Shown piece by piece: positions 63,988 to 64,000 of a DNA stretch of 64,000 nucleotides. The notes under the pieces were generated by a model, which saw only the letters and a program-made list of their open reading frames with translations, was not told the DNA's origin and did no database searches. The DNA is from Ferrimonas futtsuensis DSM 18154. Lineage in GTDB: Bacteria; Pseudomonadota; Gammaproteobacteria; Enterobacterales; Shewanellaceae. The stretch is taken from assembly GCF_000422645.1 (NCBI RefSeq), contig NZ_KE383896.1:253461-317460 (forward strand). The letters are read 5' to 3'. The position numbers and the translations under genes are program-made. Every line of letters begins with the position of its first letter. The stretch's first letter is position 1.

Positions 63988-64000
63988 ATGAACATTATCC
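63988..64000 (+). CDS. Start of an unidentified gene (cut by window edge)
   Basis: ATG AAC ATT ATC (MNII) is preceded by GAGAGG four bases upstream, a good ribosome site. A GATCGC-AAA-GCGATC hairpin followed by CCTTTTT lies about 30 bases before it. Too little is present to name the product. Confidence 0.4.

Overview
The window is a stretch of ordinary, GC-rich gammaproteobacterial chromosome from the Shewanella/Ferrimonas side of the Alteromonadales, probably Ferrimonas or a close relative. This is inferred from gene content and order: iscR-led isc operon behind trmJ-cysE, yhcC next to gltBD, tyrS/mepM/anmK near erpA, a stand-alone Hpt protein beside arcA, and GlyGly-CTERM exported proteases. 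I found no prophage, insertion sequence, CRISPR array, tRNA or rRNA, and no broken genes. Two genes are cut by the window edges (hypB at the left, an unknown gene of which only four codons are present at the right).

Layout. 1-1017: leftward hydrogenase maturation genes hypA-hypB, HypB with an extreme histidine domain. 1192-8472: leftward iron-sulfur and cysteine block (trmJ, cysE, then iscR-iscS-iscU-iscA-hscB-hscA-fdx-iscX) with an IscR type 1 operator. 8632-11705: suhB, an ArsR-family regulator, a duplicated GlpM-like membrane protein, psiE and yecH. 11799-16374: a BtsS/BtsR-type pyruvate-sensing pair, an IHF-alpha-like protein, and a CstA-family transporter whose promoter has three in-phase BtsR-like boxes and a CRP-like site. 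16558-18862: rluA, asnA and its divergent regulator asnC. 19029-24654: a subtilisin-like exported protease, then lysC with a complete lysine riboswitch. 25116-29693: arcA, a stand-alone Hpt gene and a large usher-like barrel protein ending in SPOR-like domains. 29880-38051: folE2, yhcC and glutamate synthase gltBD. 38190-46112: mtnN, a CobD/CbiB homologue, a TRIC-type membrane protein, small exported and membrane proteins, tyrS, mepM, anmK and an 18-residue-repeat DGSG solenoid. 46461-54641: an M6 metalloprotease with a long structured-looking leader, an RND efflux pair, erpA with an IscR-type site, and a coiled-coil membrane protein. 54698-63862: a ClC protein with a channel-like signature, hemL with a structured leader, a 1,241-residue lipoprotein and pyrBI.

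Themes. Iron-sulfur supply (isc, erpA) appears tied together by IscR sites in front of both iscR and erpA, and it feeds glutamate synthase and other iron-sulfur enzymes. Carbon and redox control is represented by BtsSR/CstA and by ArcA plus an Hpt protein. Amino acid and nucleotide synthesis genes (asnA, lysC, gltBD, pyrBI) carry recognisable local control. The least explained material is the usher/SPOR protein, the DGSG solenoid, the large lipoprotein and the leaders of hemL and of the M6 protease.
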